A stretch of DNA of 64,000 nt. Source: Armillaria gallica. Taxonomy: Eukaryota > Basidiomycota > Agaricomycetes > Agaricales > Physalacriaceae. The stretch covers positions 1,674,001-1,738,000 of the forward strand of contig JBANDB010000015.1 of assembly GCA_037576215.1 (NCBI GenBank), in the 5' to 3' direction. The stretch's first letter is position 1. Every line of letters begins with the position of its first letter. Shown piece by piece: positions 1-11,696 of this stretch. The notes beneath the pieces were generated by a model, which made no database searches, was not told where the DNA came from, and was given only the letters and a program-made list of their open reading frames with translations. The translations under genes were made by a program, and so were the position numbers.

Positions 1-140
1 TCATCATAATACGATAATATGGTGTGTACAAATATCATAAATACTGTACTCCCACTGCAACTACCTCCGTCTCATATAGATTATGTATCTGGACTCGAGC
101 GCAAGTAAGGTGGTAGTTCTCTCCGTGGACTGAGAATACT
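1..140. repeat. Left copy of ~140-bp direct repeat flanking DUF6535 copy A
   Basis: This stretch reappears in the same orientation at 5541-5690, offset by 5540 bases, with most positions matching (for example both contain ATAATATGGTGT and AGATTATGTATCT). The left copy begins at the window edge, so its true start may lie outside. It could be a decayed terminal repeat of a larger mobile unit carrying the DUF6535 gene, or a segmental duplication. No target duplication could be tested. Confidence 0.6.
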
Positions 141-383
141 ACTAGGCCGCTCTTGGCACAAACAATTACCGTACGTGTTGGTGTCACCAGTTACGAACTT
201 GGATGTGTTTCCGGGACAGCACAACACGAGCATACAGTGCTTTGACAGCGATAAGGTTCAATCAAACGGCACCAACAAGCACTTGGCATCTTTTTGTTCT
301 TGACAGCGACTACATTCTCCCAAGTGAGTCCTTTGTGCTTTGGATGTCAATGATACTAACTTGATCTCCATCGATTTTCAAGC

Positions 384-3175
384 ATGGCTGACACTGATGG
401 GAATGGCGCAGAGTCACCTCCAAATCAACCTTCAGCAACTGGTGGTCCTGTTCCTGCACCTAACCTTGGAGCTCAGGGAAACCCTTCAAGTGGGACGTTT
501 TTTGGACTGAGCAAGAATCAGCTGCATTCGTGGGGAGTTGGTATGTTCAATTTACTTTGACTGTTCTGCTACGATCGTATTTAATTTTAAATGGTATCAG
601 GCACTGCTCCATGCGACTATAAGGTGCGCTACCCTCTCGATCCGTATGGCCAAGAGATGTCCAACAAGGCACGAATATGGTCCATCTACCTTAACGAAGC
701 GGCCGATTTTGATGCCAATATGTTGGCAGAGTGGCGGGATACCGTCGATGTCCTACTTGTATTTGTGCGTCTCAGGTTTCCTTTCAAAACCAGGCTAAAA
801 AGTCTAATACATTGTAGGCTGGTCTTTTCTCTGCAGTACTCACAACATTCGTGGTTCAAACGTCACAAAACATGCAACCGGATTACAACCAGGCATCCAC
901 ATTCCTTCTCTTAGAAATCCTCAAGGCCACAGCATCGAACGGTTCCCAAATCTCTATTCCTTCCTCCCCCACCGACTTCTTTTCCATGAGCCGTTCCAAC
1001 GAATGGGTGAACAGCTTGTGGTTCGTGAGTCTGACTCTCAGCCTCATCACTGCCCTGGTGGCTGTTTTGGTCAAGCAGTGGCTCCACCAATACGTCTCCA
1101 TTGTCTCTGACAGCTCCACACGTGATCGTGCAAGAATCCGACATATGCGATACGCTGGTCTACAAGCGTGGCAGGTTCCCATGATCATCGGAATGCTTCC
1201 GGTCCTCCTTCATGTTTCGTTGGGGCTCTTTTTTCCTGGCCTCGCTGTTTTCTTGTTCTCTCTGGGCATGAAAGTGGCCTGGCTAGTATCTATCATTGGT
1301 GCTGCAACATACGTGGCCTACACCGTTGCCCTAATCCTTCCCCTCGTCTATCCCTATTGTCCATTCAAGGTACCCTTAACACTTCACGTCCACTCTCTTA
1401 TCCTACGCATTGCCCTCATACGACACTATCTGTATACCCACGTGTTTGGTCGTGGTACTCATCGCCTGTACATGTACCGGCAGAGACATGAGAGCGTTCT
1501 CCAACGTCATCTGAAGGACATTGAGCATGCTCATATTCAAAAGTGTGCTGCCAAAGTAGACGCACAATCATTACAATGGCTGCACTCCTCCACATCTAAT
1601 GCCTCTGTGCATCAAAGCATGCTGCAGGCCATTGCTGGTATGTCTTCCGCCACTTTAAAATGGCTATCGGACGAATATAGATCTGCTCTTATGGTACCTC
1701 TGGAGCAGCAGATACAGCACATTGAACCGCTTGTGCCATCTCCTGATGTCGAGAGAGAGTTGGAGCTCTACTATAGAGCATATATACTCCTTTGGCCTAA
1801 TTGTTTACAATTTGGCAGCGGATGCCCCCAGGCCCCCCACCGTGATCACATGGCAGATTGGTGTTGCAACGAGCAGCTAAAAATGACACTGTTCTCCATG
1901 ACAGGTAGCCAGAAGGTGTTAGCTGTTTTTCTCGGAATCCTTCAGGGCCTGCAATGCTCTTCCCTCACCTTGCACTCAGTGGTGTGGGAGGGGCTAGTCG
2001 ATAAAGCCATCTCCGCCCTGGCCCGCTCTGGCAATGGTGCTTTGGAATTGGAACTTGAACTTATGAAAATCATTATGAGACCCTTGTCTAAAGGAGAGAG
2101 CGGGGAGGTCACTACTATCGACAAGCCGACAGATAAGATAAGACTCCTCATAAGAGAGTACATTATTTGCATTTTATCTGAATACCAGCCGCTTCCCATT
2201 ACCATGTCTACTGCCACCGGCTCCTTCGCTCTTGATCTGCATATCATCCTCGCATTGATCTTCCGAATGGAGCAGAGACTGTGCGAATCACCCCATGCCT
2301 CAAACCGAAAGCAGCTAATCGAAACTTCCCTTACCATCATTGAATGCACCCATAATTTTGTCCAGCAGGGCTCGGGCATCTGGTCTGTCCTGTCTATGTT
2401 ATACCAACTGCTTTCCTCCGAGGCTTTTGTCGCTGTCAGCCCAGACCTTCAAACACTTGCACACAAGACATTCAGGATATTTGGTATTCTTGACAGGTAC
2501 CAATATTGGATGAACGGTATAGTTCCGAACATTCGGTTCTGTTCTGTTGCTTATCAGTGTTACCTCCATTCGCCTGCGGCTAGTGGTGAGAACTCAGAGA
2601 ACAACATGATGCCTCATGCCCTGGGACATCTCATATCATCTTCCCTGAACCTGCCTCCAGCTTTATCTATGAACCACTCTAAATCCCATGAAACCCCCCT
2701 CAACCCATTACATTATTCCCCCTTTTCGATCGATGGACTCCTCCGAGTGATGTTGCTTCTCATTAAAGAACATCATGAGATTGTCCTCTATGATTGGGTG
2801 CGACATCCCGCCATGCAAAATGTCTGGCCAGAGTGTCTTATGTGATTAGTGCGGTGGGCTTCAGGGGAGGAATTTCATCAATGGGACTTTCTCAGGCGTG
2901 TTCTGGCCATCGTTGTAATCGGAGAGCTGCAGAATATGCTGGGCCATAGTGACGACAACGAGTCTCTACCACAGTATGATTACGAGGCATATACACATGC
3001 AGACTATCTGCCTTGGCTGTATGAAATTCCCGGTTCATCTTGGTGAGTCCATCTTCCTTTGTTGATTTATGTTCGCAATCTGACAGTATGACAGTGACGG
3101 AGAGCCCAATGCATTGAAATATTCACAGGTATGGTGTTTCTTAACATGATTAATCTCTTGGGCTCATAGGGATAG
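384..3175 (+). pseudogene. DUF6535 family membrane protein, copy A (one nonsense codon)
   Basis: Five exons fit: 384-540, 601-764, 818-3042, 3095-3128 and 3170-3175, with GT-AG introns of 41-60 bp and compatible phases. The N-terminal part carries the DUF6535 signature: AEWRDTVDVLLVF, AGLFSAVLTTFVVQ, LWFVSLTLSLITALVAVLVK, then MLPVLLHVSLGLFF, giving about four membrane helices. The C-terminal part (roughly 600 residues) is a helical region of unknown role. The function of the family is not known to me; it is abundant in Agaricomycetes. The only break is TGA at 2843-2845; copy B has CGA there (31355-31357), and the frame stays open beyond the stop to the last exons. It could be a recent pseudogene or make a slightly truncated protein. 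The start ATG at 384 was chosen because copy C has the same N-terminus (MADTDGNGAESPPNQPSATG). Confidence 0.8.
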
Positions 3176-4039
3176 ATCACACAACACCCCAAGTTCCAGG
3201 AATTCCTGCATCCATCACAAGAAGATGCAGTTAACTAATAAGTGACGCGGAATCTGGCACTACAAAACTAGGATAGGTGTAAGGACTATAGAAGGGGACC
3301 ACTTTGAACGTGTTTTGAAATGAGAATGGCAGGGCTTTGCGGAACCTATTGTTGATACTACGAGCCAATAAATTTTGGTAGTAGTACTAGTAGACTCCAA
3401 TGTCTTTGACATTTGACTGAACTTATCACCAGTACTTGAATGTCTGCAAGTTAACCAACGATGCAAAAGAGGCTTTGGATAGAGTTCCAGAGTGGCCTTT
3501 CCTTGAACTCACATGAGGTATGTTTTCTATTACATTGCCACCCTGATCCATACCCTATTAAGCGGGGCACATTGATTGGAACGCGACCCTGCATTCAAAC
3601 TCTCAGCTTGTGACGTAGCTTGCAAGTTCTTGGGTAGGGAGATAACTTGGGTTAAGATAGCTTAAGGGGAGGGTGAGAGCCGAGAGGACAGTAGCATGCA
3701 GTTGATAGCACACCAAACCAGGAACCCTCTGGTCCTTTAGACAACTGGAGGGAATTGATATTGTAGGATGTTAGCATCAAGACGAAGGAGCCTGGAGCTT
3801 GCAAAGTATGCCATGTCTTGTAGTAGCCCGTAGGGTAAACTGAGCAATGGCAAGGCTCATGACGGTTTGACGATGATAGCTCACTCTTGTAAGATAATAG
3901 GTTCAAGAAATGTTCGGAGCCTGAGCCCCGATGTAGAGATGAGCGTGGTTTCCATCGCAGCCGGTCTCATGCAGTCTAAACTTGCCTAGAGTTTTTCAGA
4001 GGCGAGCAAACAGTATCTTTCTCTGCAGAACTCACAGGC
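3176..4039. other. Spacer after DUF6535 copy A, no gene seen
   Basis: The first part (to about 3240) matches the tails of copies B and C (shared phrase CCAGGAATTC near 3197), so it belongs to the duplicated unit. Only short, unconvincing open frames occur on either strand in the rest. Confidence 0.5.
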
Positions 4040-4420
4040 TAACTCGGCGTGTGTAGATGTGTCGTGGTCTTGTGACCAGAAAGGACCTTGTTTGGGCGAC
4101 GTTTTGGTAATTGAGTTTTTACTTCTTGACTGCCACGTCAACTGGGATCTCTTGAGTCGCCGAGGTGTTGATTCGATTCTTCTTATCTCTTTTTACCTGT
4201 CCTCTTGCAGCTGCATTTCGGCTGTTGTCGGTCCCAAAGGTAAGTTTTTTACATGTTGGCATTGACAGCATTTACTAACGAGATTTACAGCAGTATGCTT
4301 CTATTATGGGGTAAGAGTATATGTACTTACTCTCGCTCTACATGGCTTACCATTCCTTTTCTTTCCTTAGGCTCGCCCTGCAATGTGCCGTTGACAAGTC
4401 CGTTCACGACATTTATTAGG
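4040..4420 (+). repeat. Segment paralogous to 43620-44040, intron-like borders
   Basis: Several blocks match the region downstream of DUF6535 copy C in the same order: TCGTGGTCT, TAATYGAGTTTTTACTTCTTG, CAGCTGCATTTC, then CCATTCCTTTTCTTTCC before AGGCTYGCCCTGCAATG. Donor-like GTAAG and acceptor-like TTACAG or CTTAG sites lie between the blocks, so it may be the remnant of a short intron-rich gene co-duplicated with DUF6535. No continuous protein can be read. Confidence 0.5.
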
Positions 4421-5540
4421 GGCATAGTAATTGGACTCGGTAAACCATTCCTTGAACTGACTTGAACAAGGGTTGACAATTACTCTGGCCACTGCTGTCA
4501 AGGTTCCAAGGGAGGGATGTCACACAATATTCCCTAGGGAGTGGCTAGATGTATGGGCGGAGGTACGTGTATTGCTTATTGAACTAATTTGGCCTTGCTC
4601 ACTCCATGTCGACAGCACGTCAACATCCCCAACGATACTTAACATTACCCCTACCTCGACCTCCACTCAAGCCGTCTTTCAGAGGGACGGTTCACACTTG
4701 TTGCACCATCGATAAGGGTGTTTGGGACGGGCTTGATAGGGTATGCAGACTTACTTCCCGTGGCACTTTTGACACTAACTCGAGTGCCTGTAGAATAGAT
4801 AAGCTGAGCAGACGAGACAGGAGGGTGTGTGCATGCCGAGGGAGGTGTCTATGAGACAGATATAGCATAGAGATGCAGGGAGTACGATGAGCCAGTTGAC
4901 GGCGATAGGTTTCAGACCTCGGGTGAGAGATGCAGCATACATGAAGGCCATGAGACGCGTATCCCATAGCCCTCATGGTGCATTCGCAACTCTGAATGCA
5001 TACCGCACTGCTGCATCCGAGCTCTCCTCTTCCTTCGCTGTGTACCTGTTTGCCTGGATGATAGTAACCGTTCTATTCTTGTCCATCACTTCCCTTCCCC
5101 TTATCAATGATTGCTAACCCCGATGTATGCAGCATCACCTCACTCCGCAAGTCTGCCTCATTCATCGACCTCTTCAGCTGTCTTCCTGTCACGTCTATGC
5201 TTCCCGCCTGTTAGGAGTTGTCTGCAAGGCTATCATCCACACCACATATGTCTTCTCTCTCCTCCTTCTCTTCCTTAGCTCACACTTTCCCAGTCTTGCC
5301 AAATCAGGGGCGTGTTTGGCATCATCACTGCATTAATCGCTTACTATGCTATCTTCTCCAGGTTGCTTGTGTCAGAGGCCAAAGCAGTTACCGTACTCCC
5401 AATCGGTGCATTCTAGTCCCTTGATTTTACTATACCTCGCGCCTTCTCAGCATCAAATACCACAGCCTATCATAGCATGCCATCCATTCCACACGTCCTC
5501 AACTCCTATCATACTGTAGTTTACAGCTATGTCCGTGCTA
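4421..5540. other. Spacer, no gene seen
   Basis: Only short overlapping frames on both strands. 5020-5330 is pyrimidine-rich on the plus strand. No recognisable domain. Confidence 0.4.
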
Positions 5541-5690
5541 TCATTATAATACAATAATATGGTGTCTACAAATATCATAAGCACTACTCCCTCTGCGACT
5601 ACCTTTGGTCCCATCTAGATTATGTATCTCGACTCTAGTACAAGTGAGCTGGTAATTCTCTCCGTGCTCTAAGCCAGACTGAGAAAGTCA
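5541..5690. repeat. Right copy of ~140-bp direct repeat
   Basis: Same-orientation partner of 1-140; similarity fades after the shared CTGAGAA near 5690. Together the two copies bracket a 5.5-kb block holding DUF6535 copy A. Confidence 0.6.
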
Positions 5691-5968
5691 CGAGAATGCG
5701 ACGTCGCCCTGCCCCATACTAACCCAGTACGTATGTCATCTTCAGCACTCTAGTTGACACTTGTAGGTGCTGTCTCCCGATCACACGTCACTGTTGCAGA
5801 TCCTCCAATTTAGACATCTGCCTACCAGCTGAACACTGTCCCCTGTGGCAGCGAGTCGGCTTGGATGTGGGGAAACAGACATTGCTCTGCTGTTCACTTG
5901 GCATCAAGAAGCAGTGGCTGATGCTATATGTACCGCGCTTGACGGCGAGTCCATATAAAACGAGGTGG

Positions 5969-5973
5969 GAAAG
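5969..5973. other. Target-site duplication of the Gypsy element (left)
   Basis: GAAAG immediately precedes the left LTR and is repeated exactly at 18410-18414 after the right LTR. Five-base duplications are typical of Ty3/Gypsy integration. Confidence 0.9.
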
Positions 5974-6345
5974 TGTTATGGTTGGACTCGGGAATAACAA
6001 ACAAGGTGCTCTAATGCAACACTGCCTCTCACTTTGGGCAGGGCGATAGGACCGTGGAGTTTGCTACAGCGAGGCGTATAACACGTTAAGCTCTAGACTC
6101 ATTATGAGGAGAGAATAAGTCTGGTAATTGGATTGTAGCTCGAAGCTAGGGTACATGGCTGAGAGCTATCCTACTTATATACTGGTTCGTTGGTTGTCTG
6201 TATCTATTTGTCCATCTGTCAATCAGTCACTTTGATGAATGGAAACCACGTGGTATCCAGGAGTCGAAGGTATCGCATTGAAGTCGTTCGATTTATGCGT
6301 GTGATGCTGAGGTGCTGAGGTGGAAAAAATGAATAAATCGTAATA
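5974..6345 (-). repeat. 3' LTR of the Gypsy element
   Basis: 372 bp, starting TGTTATGG and ending CGTAATA on the plus strand. The final TGTTA/TAACA symmetry is lost here by one change (TAATA instead of TAACA). Confidence 0.92.
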
Positions 6346-6356
6346 TCACCCCCTCA
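6346..6356 (-). promoter_or_regulatory. Polypurine tract
   Basis: On the minus strand the bases TGAGGGGGTGA abut the 3' LTR. A purine run at this place primes plus-strand DNA synthesis in LTR retrotransposons. Confidence 0.7.
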
Positions 6357-6681
6357 TTAAGACAGGTGTCCCGACTGTCTAAGGGTCCAACACGTGGTCC
6401 CCGAAGTCTGGCAGGTTTCTGAAGTAGATTCCATGGGAATCGCCGCCGTATCTGTTGTCGAAGTCGTTTTCTCCTGGAGCATCACTCCAGGAGTTATTCC
6501 AATAATCCTGAATAAGGGTTCTCCAGATGTTGACATCTGGATTCCTTACCCACTTCTGTTTTCCATCGAGTCATTGGGCGAGATAAGACCTATCCCATTT
6601 ATCGTTGCTGTTCTTTTTGTACTTGAAGTCAAGAATCATGGTTACACGCTTGTTTTCATTTGGTGATTCGGTTTCGACACG

Positions 6682-7089
6682 TCATACTGAGCCGCGTCGT
6701 GCTTTGAATTCTTCTATTGCTTCTTGCACATTTCCCATGTCTTCTTCACGTACCCAGGAGTTATGTTCCCGGGTCCATCCTTTCCATTTGACGAAGTAGT
6801 CTGTTGTCTGTCTGGATTTCTGTCCTCGTCGACCACATACTTGTCTGGGCTTCGCGTTGAGGACTTCTTTGATTTTGTATTCTTCCTCATCTTCGATGAG
6901 GTCGGGTGGAGGTGGCAGTGGCAGCTCCTGGTTCGGGAACGCGGGTGGCGTGTACGGGGTCAACAGCTTTTCGTTGAAGCGGGGGTGGATTTTCCAATGA
7001 GGTGGCAGCTTTAGCTTGTATGCGCTGGTGCCTGCCTTTTCAAGGATCTGGAATGGACCGACTCGTTTGTCGTCCAACTTTTTCTTTGG
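6682..7089 (-). pseudogene. Gypsy integrase C-terminus and chromodomain
   Basis: This frame continues the integrase frame after a TGA at 7090-7092. It begins with the GPF-type motif (KRVGPFQILEKAGTSAYKL) and ends with a chromodomain: EEYKIKEVLNAK, then DYFVKWKGW and EHNSW, which supply the aromatic residues expected for methyl-lysine binding. Chromodomains guide integration to heterochromatin in chromoviruses. The ORF ends at 6682, about 330 bases before the 3' LTR, leaving a short 3' untranslated part. Confidence 0.88.
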
Positions 7090-7092
7090 TCA

Positions 7093-8112
7093 GGGGAGAT
7101 GCAGGTTCGTTGCATTGAGCCATACGCGATCGCCTATCTTGTAAGGGTGCGCTTTGCGTCGTCGCTTGTCGTATTGGCTTTTCATCTTTTCGGCGGCCTT
7201 GTTGAGGGCTTTTTCGGTTTCGGTGTGGATCTGGGTCATCTTCTTCGCGAAGTCTTCCGCGGCGGGATTGGCGAGTGGAGAACTGCGTGATGCTCCTGGC
7301 ATGATGTGTGGGTGTCGTCCATAAAGCACCATGAAGGGGCTCTTCCCTGTGGCGCTATGCACTCGGTTGTTGTGAGCGAACTCTGCCAATGGCAACCAGT
7401 CACTCCAGTCGTTCTGTTGGTGGTTCACGAATATCTGGAGATACTTGATGATCTCCTGGTTAACTTGTTTGGTCTGGCCATCCATCTGGGGGTGGAAGGC
7501 TGTCGACGCATTCTGCGTGATGTCAAGTAGTCGGTACAGTTTTTTCATAAATTTGGAAACGAACTGTGGGCCTCGGTTGGAGATGACGACTTGAGGCATT
7601 CTGTGACATGCATAGACATGGTCTCTGAGTAGGCACGCCCATCCTTCAGCGGATAGTTTGGTGTTACAGGCGATCGGGATGATGGCCTTCGAGAATCTGT
7701 CGATGACTACGAGCATCGCATCGTGGCCGTTAGAGTCAGGGAGACCAGTGATCATGTCGACAGATATGTGCGTCCATGGTCCGACTGGTACTTCGTTCGG
7801 GTGAAGCGGAGCTGCCTTCGTGTGGGTGTCTGACTTTGTCCTTTGACACATTTCACAGCCTTTAACGTAGGCTTCGACGTCTTTCTTCAGCTTGGGCCAC
7901 CAGTAGTCACAGAGCACGAGCTCCTTCGTCTTCTCGATTCCTGGATGGCCAGCGGTGATGTGGTCGTGATACTGAGAGATGATGTTACCTCATAGCGTCT
8001 TTTTGTGAGGTACATAAATTCTTCTGTCGTAATAGAGGAGTCCTCCTTGGCGGGAGATTCCTCGTTCGTGAGCTAACGAGGTTGCTATGCTGTCATCCCA
8101 AAGCTCTTCTTG
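7093..8112 (-). pseudogene. Gypsy integrase (zinc finger and DDE core)
   Basis: The HHCC zinc finger is visible (YHDHITAGHPG followed by CEMCQ), after a TGA at 7990-7992. The DDE core follows: first Asp in ISVDMITGLP, third residue Glu in NQEIIKYLQIF. The middle Asp is replaced: the family motif SDRGPQF reads SNRGPQF here, which a single G-to-A change at a CpG explains. This copy would therefore be catalytically dead even if the stops were absent. The stretch is bounded by TGA codons at 8113-8115 and 7090-7092 in the same frame. Confidence 0.9.
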
Positions 8113-8115
8113 TCA

Positions 8116-8979
8116 GGTCACTTCTTCAACTGTTTGCTGCGTTTCCATCATTGTAGGCATTACCAATGCTCTAAAATGCGCAGCCTCTAGGACAACGATA
8201 TCATCGTTGTCTCTTGTTCCTTGGTCATGGTCGCTTCGTTGGGAAAGCAGGTCGGCTTTCACGTTTTGGGCACCAGGCTTATGGAAGAGCTTGAAATAGT
8301 ATTCAGCGAGCTCTGTAACCCATCGTGCCTGTTGTCGGTTCAGTTTCTGGGGAAGTCGGAAATATTGGAGGTTCTGGTGATCCGTCCAGATTTCTATGTT
8401 GTGCCGGGCGCCCATTAGGTAGTGGCGCCATTCCGAGAGTGCGAGCATGATCGCGAGCAATTCTTTGTCGTAGATTTTGTAGTTTCTTTCCGTCGCGCTG
8501 AGTGATTTTGACATGAAAGCCACTGGTCGCCATGTGCCATTCTGTTGCTGGCTAAGGACAGCACCGACTGCTCCTTCACTGGAGTCGGCTTCCACTTGGA
8601 ACGGTTCATCATCATTTGGGATGGCGAGGATGACATCCTCGGCCATTCAGCGTTTGAGCTCTTCAAACGCGTCCTGTTGGGCCTTTCCCCAGGTCCATTT
8701 GGTCTTGCCTGTCAGTAGCATTAGGGGCTTGACCACTTTCGAATACATCTTTATGAACTTTCGGTAGAAGTTCGTAAAGCCAAGGAAGGATTGTAGTTCC
8801 TTCTTTTTTCGGGGCGTGGGCCATTTGGCAATGCTGGCGACCTTGACGGGGTCCATTCGGATCAAGTTTTCGCTGATAATGACCCCGAGATACTCTGTCT
8901 CGAGGACTTCAAATTCGCACTTCTCTGCTTTGAGGAAGAGCTTGTTCTCGCGAAGGCGTTGGAGGACGCACTTCACGAT
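8116..8979 (-). pseudogene. Gypsy reverse transcriptase thumb and RNase H
   Basis: Same frame as the reverse transcriptase, split by TGA at 8647-8649. The upper part has the post-palm motif KCEFEVLETEYLG and LQSFLGFTNFYRKFIK. The lower part is RNase H: ADSSEGAVGAVLSQ, KELLAIMLALSEWRHYL and WTDHQNLQYF carry the acidic residues expected for the active site, and ARWVTELAEYYFKL closes the domain. Confidence 0.9.
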
Positions 8980-8982
8980 TCA

Positions 8983-10464
8983 TTGGTGTTCATTCAAGTC
9001 CTTGGAAAAGATCAGGATATCATCTAGATAGATCGTGACTTTTCCTTCGCCAATGAGATCTCTGAAGATGTCATTCATCATCCATTGGAAGGTCGCGGGT
9101 GAATTGGTCAGCCTGAAGAACATGACTGTTGGTTCATACAGTCCTCGGTTCGTTTGGAAGGTGGCTTTCTCCTCGTCGCCCTCTTTGATTCGGACGTTGT
9201 TGTATCCCCAACGAACGTCGAGCTTGGTGAAGTATTTGGCTCCCCGAAGCTTGTCAATCAGCTCCCCTATGAGCGGGAGCGGGTATCGGTTCTTGATCGT
9301 CATTTCGTTCAGTTTTCGGTAATCCTGAACGGGTCGCAACATGCCGTCTTTTTTCTTCACAAAGAAGAAAGGGGAGGCGAAGGGTGATTTCGAGGGATGG
9401 ATCCATCCTGATTCAAGGTTTTCGTCGAGGAACTTGTCGAGCTGTTCCTGTTTGGTTCGGTTCAAGGGGTAGACCTTGCAGTCCAAGGTCGACTTTGCGT
9501 TCAGGACAAGTTCAATGGCGTGATCCCACGGTTTACGTTCGGGAAGTTCATCGAAATTCTCCTTGGAGAATAGGTTGTGGAAAGAGTGGTAGTGTGCTGG
9601 TACCAACTCTTCGAAAGTCTTCTTGGGCTTGTCAGCATTGGCTTTCGCTGCAAGGTCGTTCACGTGGTGGAGGGCTCGGATGATGAGTTCTTCCTCCATT
9701 CGTACGGCGAGAATTGTGTCGCCTTCTTCGAGTTCTTCATCCCACTGATCCTCGGGATCGGCATCGGGGAGTTCGATGTGATTGATCATGCATTGACAGC
9801 GTCCAAAAATCACATTCCTGGTCTTCCAGTTTACGATGGCGTTATGGCGTTTGAGCCAGTCATGCCTGAGGTAAACGTCCTTCGTTCCGAGGTTAGTGAC
9901 TGCGAGGTCGATGCGCTTGCAGTGTTCACCTATCGTTAGACAGAGTTCAATGAAGTCTGTCACGTCGCCGCCTACATTGCAGGTTCCGTCAGCGTTGTAC
10001 ACAGGGATGGGTACCTTCGCTTTCTTTGTGTCGAGTTGATGCTTCTCTACATAGGAGCAGTTGATCATGCTCCCGGTGCACCCGCTGTCTAATAGGGCTC
10101 TGGTGGTCAGGGTCATTCGGCCCATGCATGGTTCGATGGTCATGGGGATCATGAGATCACTCGAGGCGGTTCCTTGGATGTATCGGATCGCTTCCTGAAG
10201 CTCGTAGAGCTTTTCACGGGAGTATTCGGGTTCGTCGGTTCGGAGTTCTCGGAGTAACTCGTCGCTGAGTTCTCCTAGTCAGTCCTTGTGTATCCATAGA
10301 GCAAGGACGGTGTGAGCGGCATTGTCACTCAATGCTTTGTGGACGGCTTGTAGCGTCCAGTCGACCTTGAAGGGCTTCATCCAATGGTGGGGAACTTCTC
10401 GCACTTTCGCGCTGACCTTAACAGGTTCAGCTACCGTCGGTGGGACTGTTCCGTTGTTGGGCAA
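8983..10464 (-). pseudogene. Gypsy aspartic protease and reverse transcriptase
   Basis: Upstream of a TGA at 10279-10281 the frame is an acidic leader. The protease active site is LLDSGCTGSM, then the reverse transcriptase palm: SPFASPFFFVKKKDG, RPVQDYRKLNEMT, YPLPLIGELIDKL, and the catalytic IYLDDILIFS. The motif usually reading FFGLTNSPATFQ is FFRLTNSPATFQ here. The frame ends at TGA 8980-8982, where Arg is expected. All breaks are single TGA codons with no frameshift. Confidence 0.92.
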
Positions 10465-11690
10465 AGCCTTTGTGGCATGTGTCGGGGATTCGGGTGGTGT
10501 CAGAAGCGGAGCAGTGCGTCGCTTCAGAGAAATGATCGGGCTGCCAGTGGCAAGCTATCGTCGGAAAGAGGTGTTGTCCTCTTCATTGGGTACCTCGATT
10601 AGAGTTACCGTATGCCCCCTTTCTACCGCCTGGGCGCTAGCAGCTTCCTTCCTTTTGGCTTTGCTGTCGGTCGGGGCTACCGTGCATCCGGTAGTTCTTC
10701 GGTTGTCCATCCCAGTCGTGGGTAGAGGACTGGAGGTGACTTGTCTCCTGGGAGCGTTGCCCCTCGGGGAGGCGCTAGACTCGGTTAGGGCCACAGTGGC
10801 GGACTTACCAACTTTGTTGCCAACTCCCAGGCCTGTAAAGGGAGCTCACGCTCCCATAGGGACCCTCATTATGTTCAGAGTCCTCAATCTCCCTTCGGCC
10901 CTGGCAGAATCTATTTTCCTGTGAGGTGGGCACAGACCCTGTGACTGATTGTGGGAAGGGATCTTCACCTCAGCAGCATGTGCTTCGCCTGCTGGTTCAT
11001 CCTCCATCGTGGTCTCTGTTTTACCTACGGACGTGTCCTCTGCTAGAACGCTAGCAGACATCCTTGCAGTCGTGCGGGAAGGCTTTTCAGGGCTCACAAA
11101 AAGTTCTTGCCCTGCCCCAACTGGTTGAGTCTCGACTTCGGTGGGTATATTCGCAAGCGAATACCCAAGCCAAGATTTCGCCGTTATGTCAGATGGTGAT
11201 ATGGTGGTCATCTTTTTGATCAATGCATTCACTCGTGATGAGCTACTTGCTGGTCATTTAGCCAGATTGGACTTCGGCCTTCTTCTCCACTCGGGGAGAA
11301 GTTCCTTGGGGCTCTCTGCTCTGTGCCCAGCGACGATCATCGTCGCCTTTGTTTGTGCCCTGGCAGGCAGCTCTGTCAACCCTTTGAGTGGCGTGGCGCA
11401 GTCTACAAAGGGGTCGTTGTTAGTCGGGTCATTAGGTCGTAAAAGTTCGTATCGGTTCACTGATTCTGTAACTGGGCACGTAGAAGTCAAATCTTGGTGC
11501 ATAGGCCATACATTGTCCGTATCGTTATATTTTTTAGAAGTCGTGTAAATGGGAACTGGGCCCATACTGGATGCCCGGGGTATAGCAGAATGCGTAGGTA
11601 GAATGTCTGTCTGCATAGAATGAGACTGTTCAACGGTAATGGAAAGCGCACCAGTGAAGTCCTTGGTCACTGCAGGCGAATCAGAACCTG
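10465..11690 (-). other. Gag-pol linker, Pro/Ser/Thr-rich
   Basis: Between the gag frame and the protease the minus strand carries low-complexity coding-like sequence (for example frames at 10555-10794 and 10846-11232). No domain is recognised. It keeps the high GC and CpG content of the rest of the element, unlike the AT-rich flanks. Confidence 0.5.
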
Positions 11691-11696
11691 AGTGAC

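Noticed and set aside
10322..10924. 200-codon plus-strand frame
   Set aside because: Antisense to the gag-pol linker of the retrotransposon; no relatives recognised.
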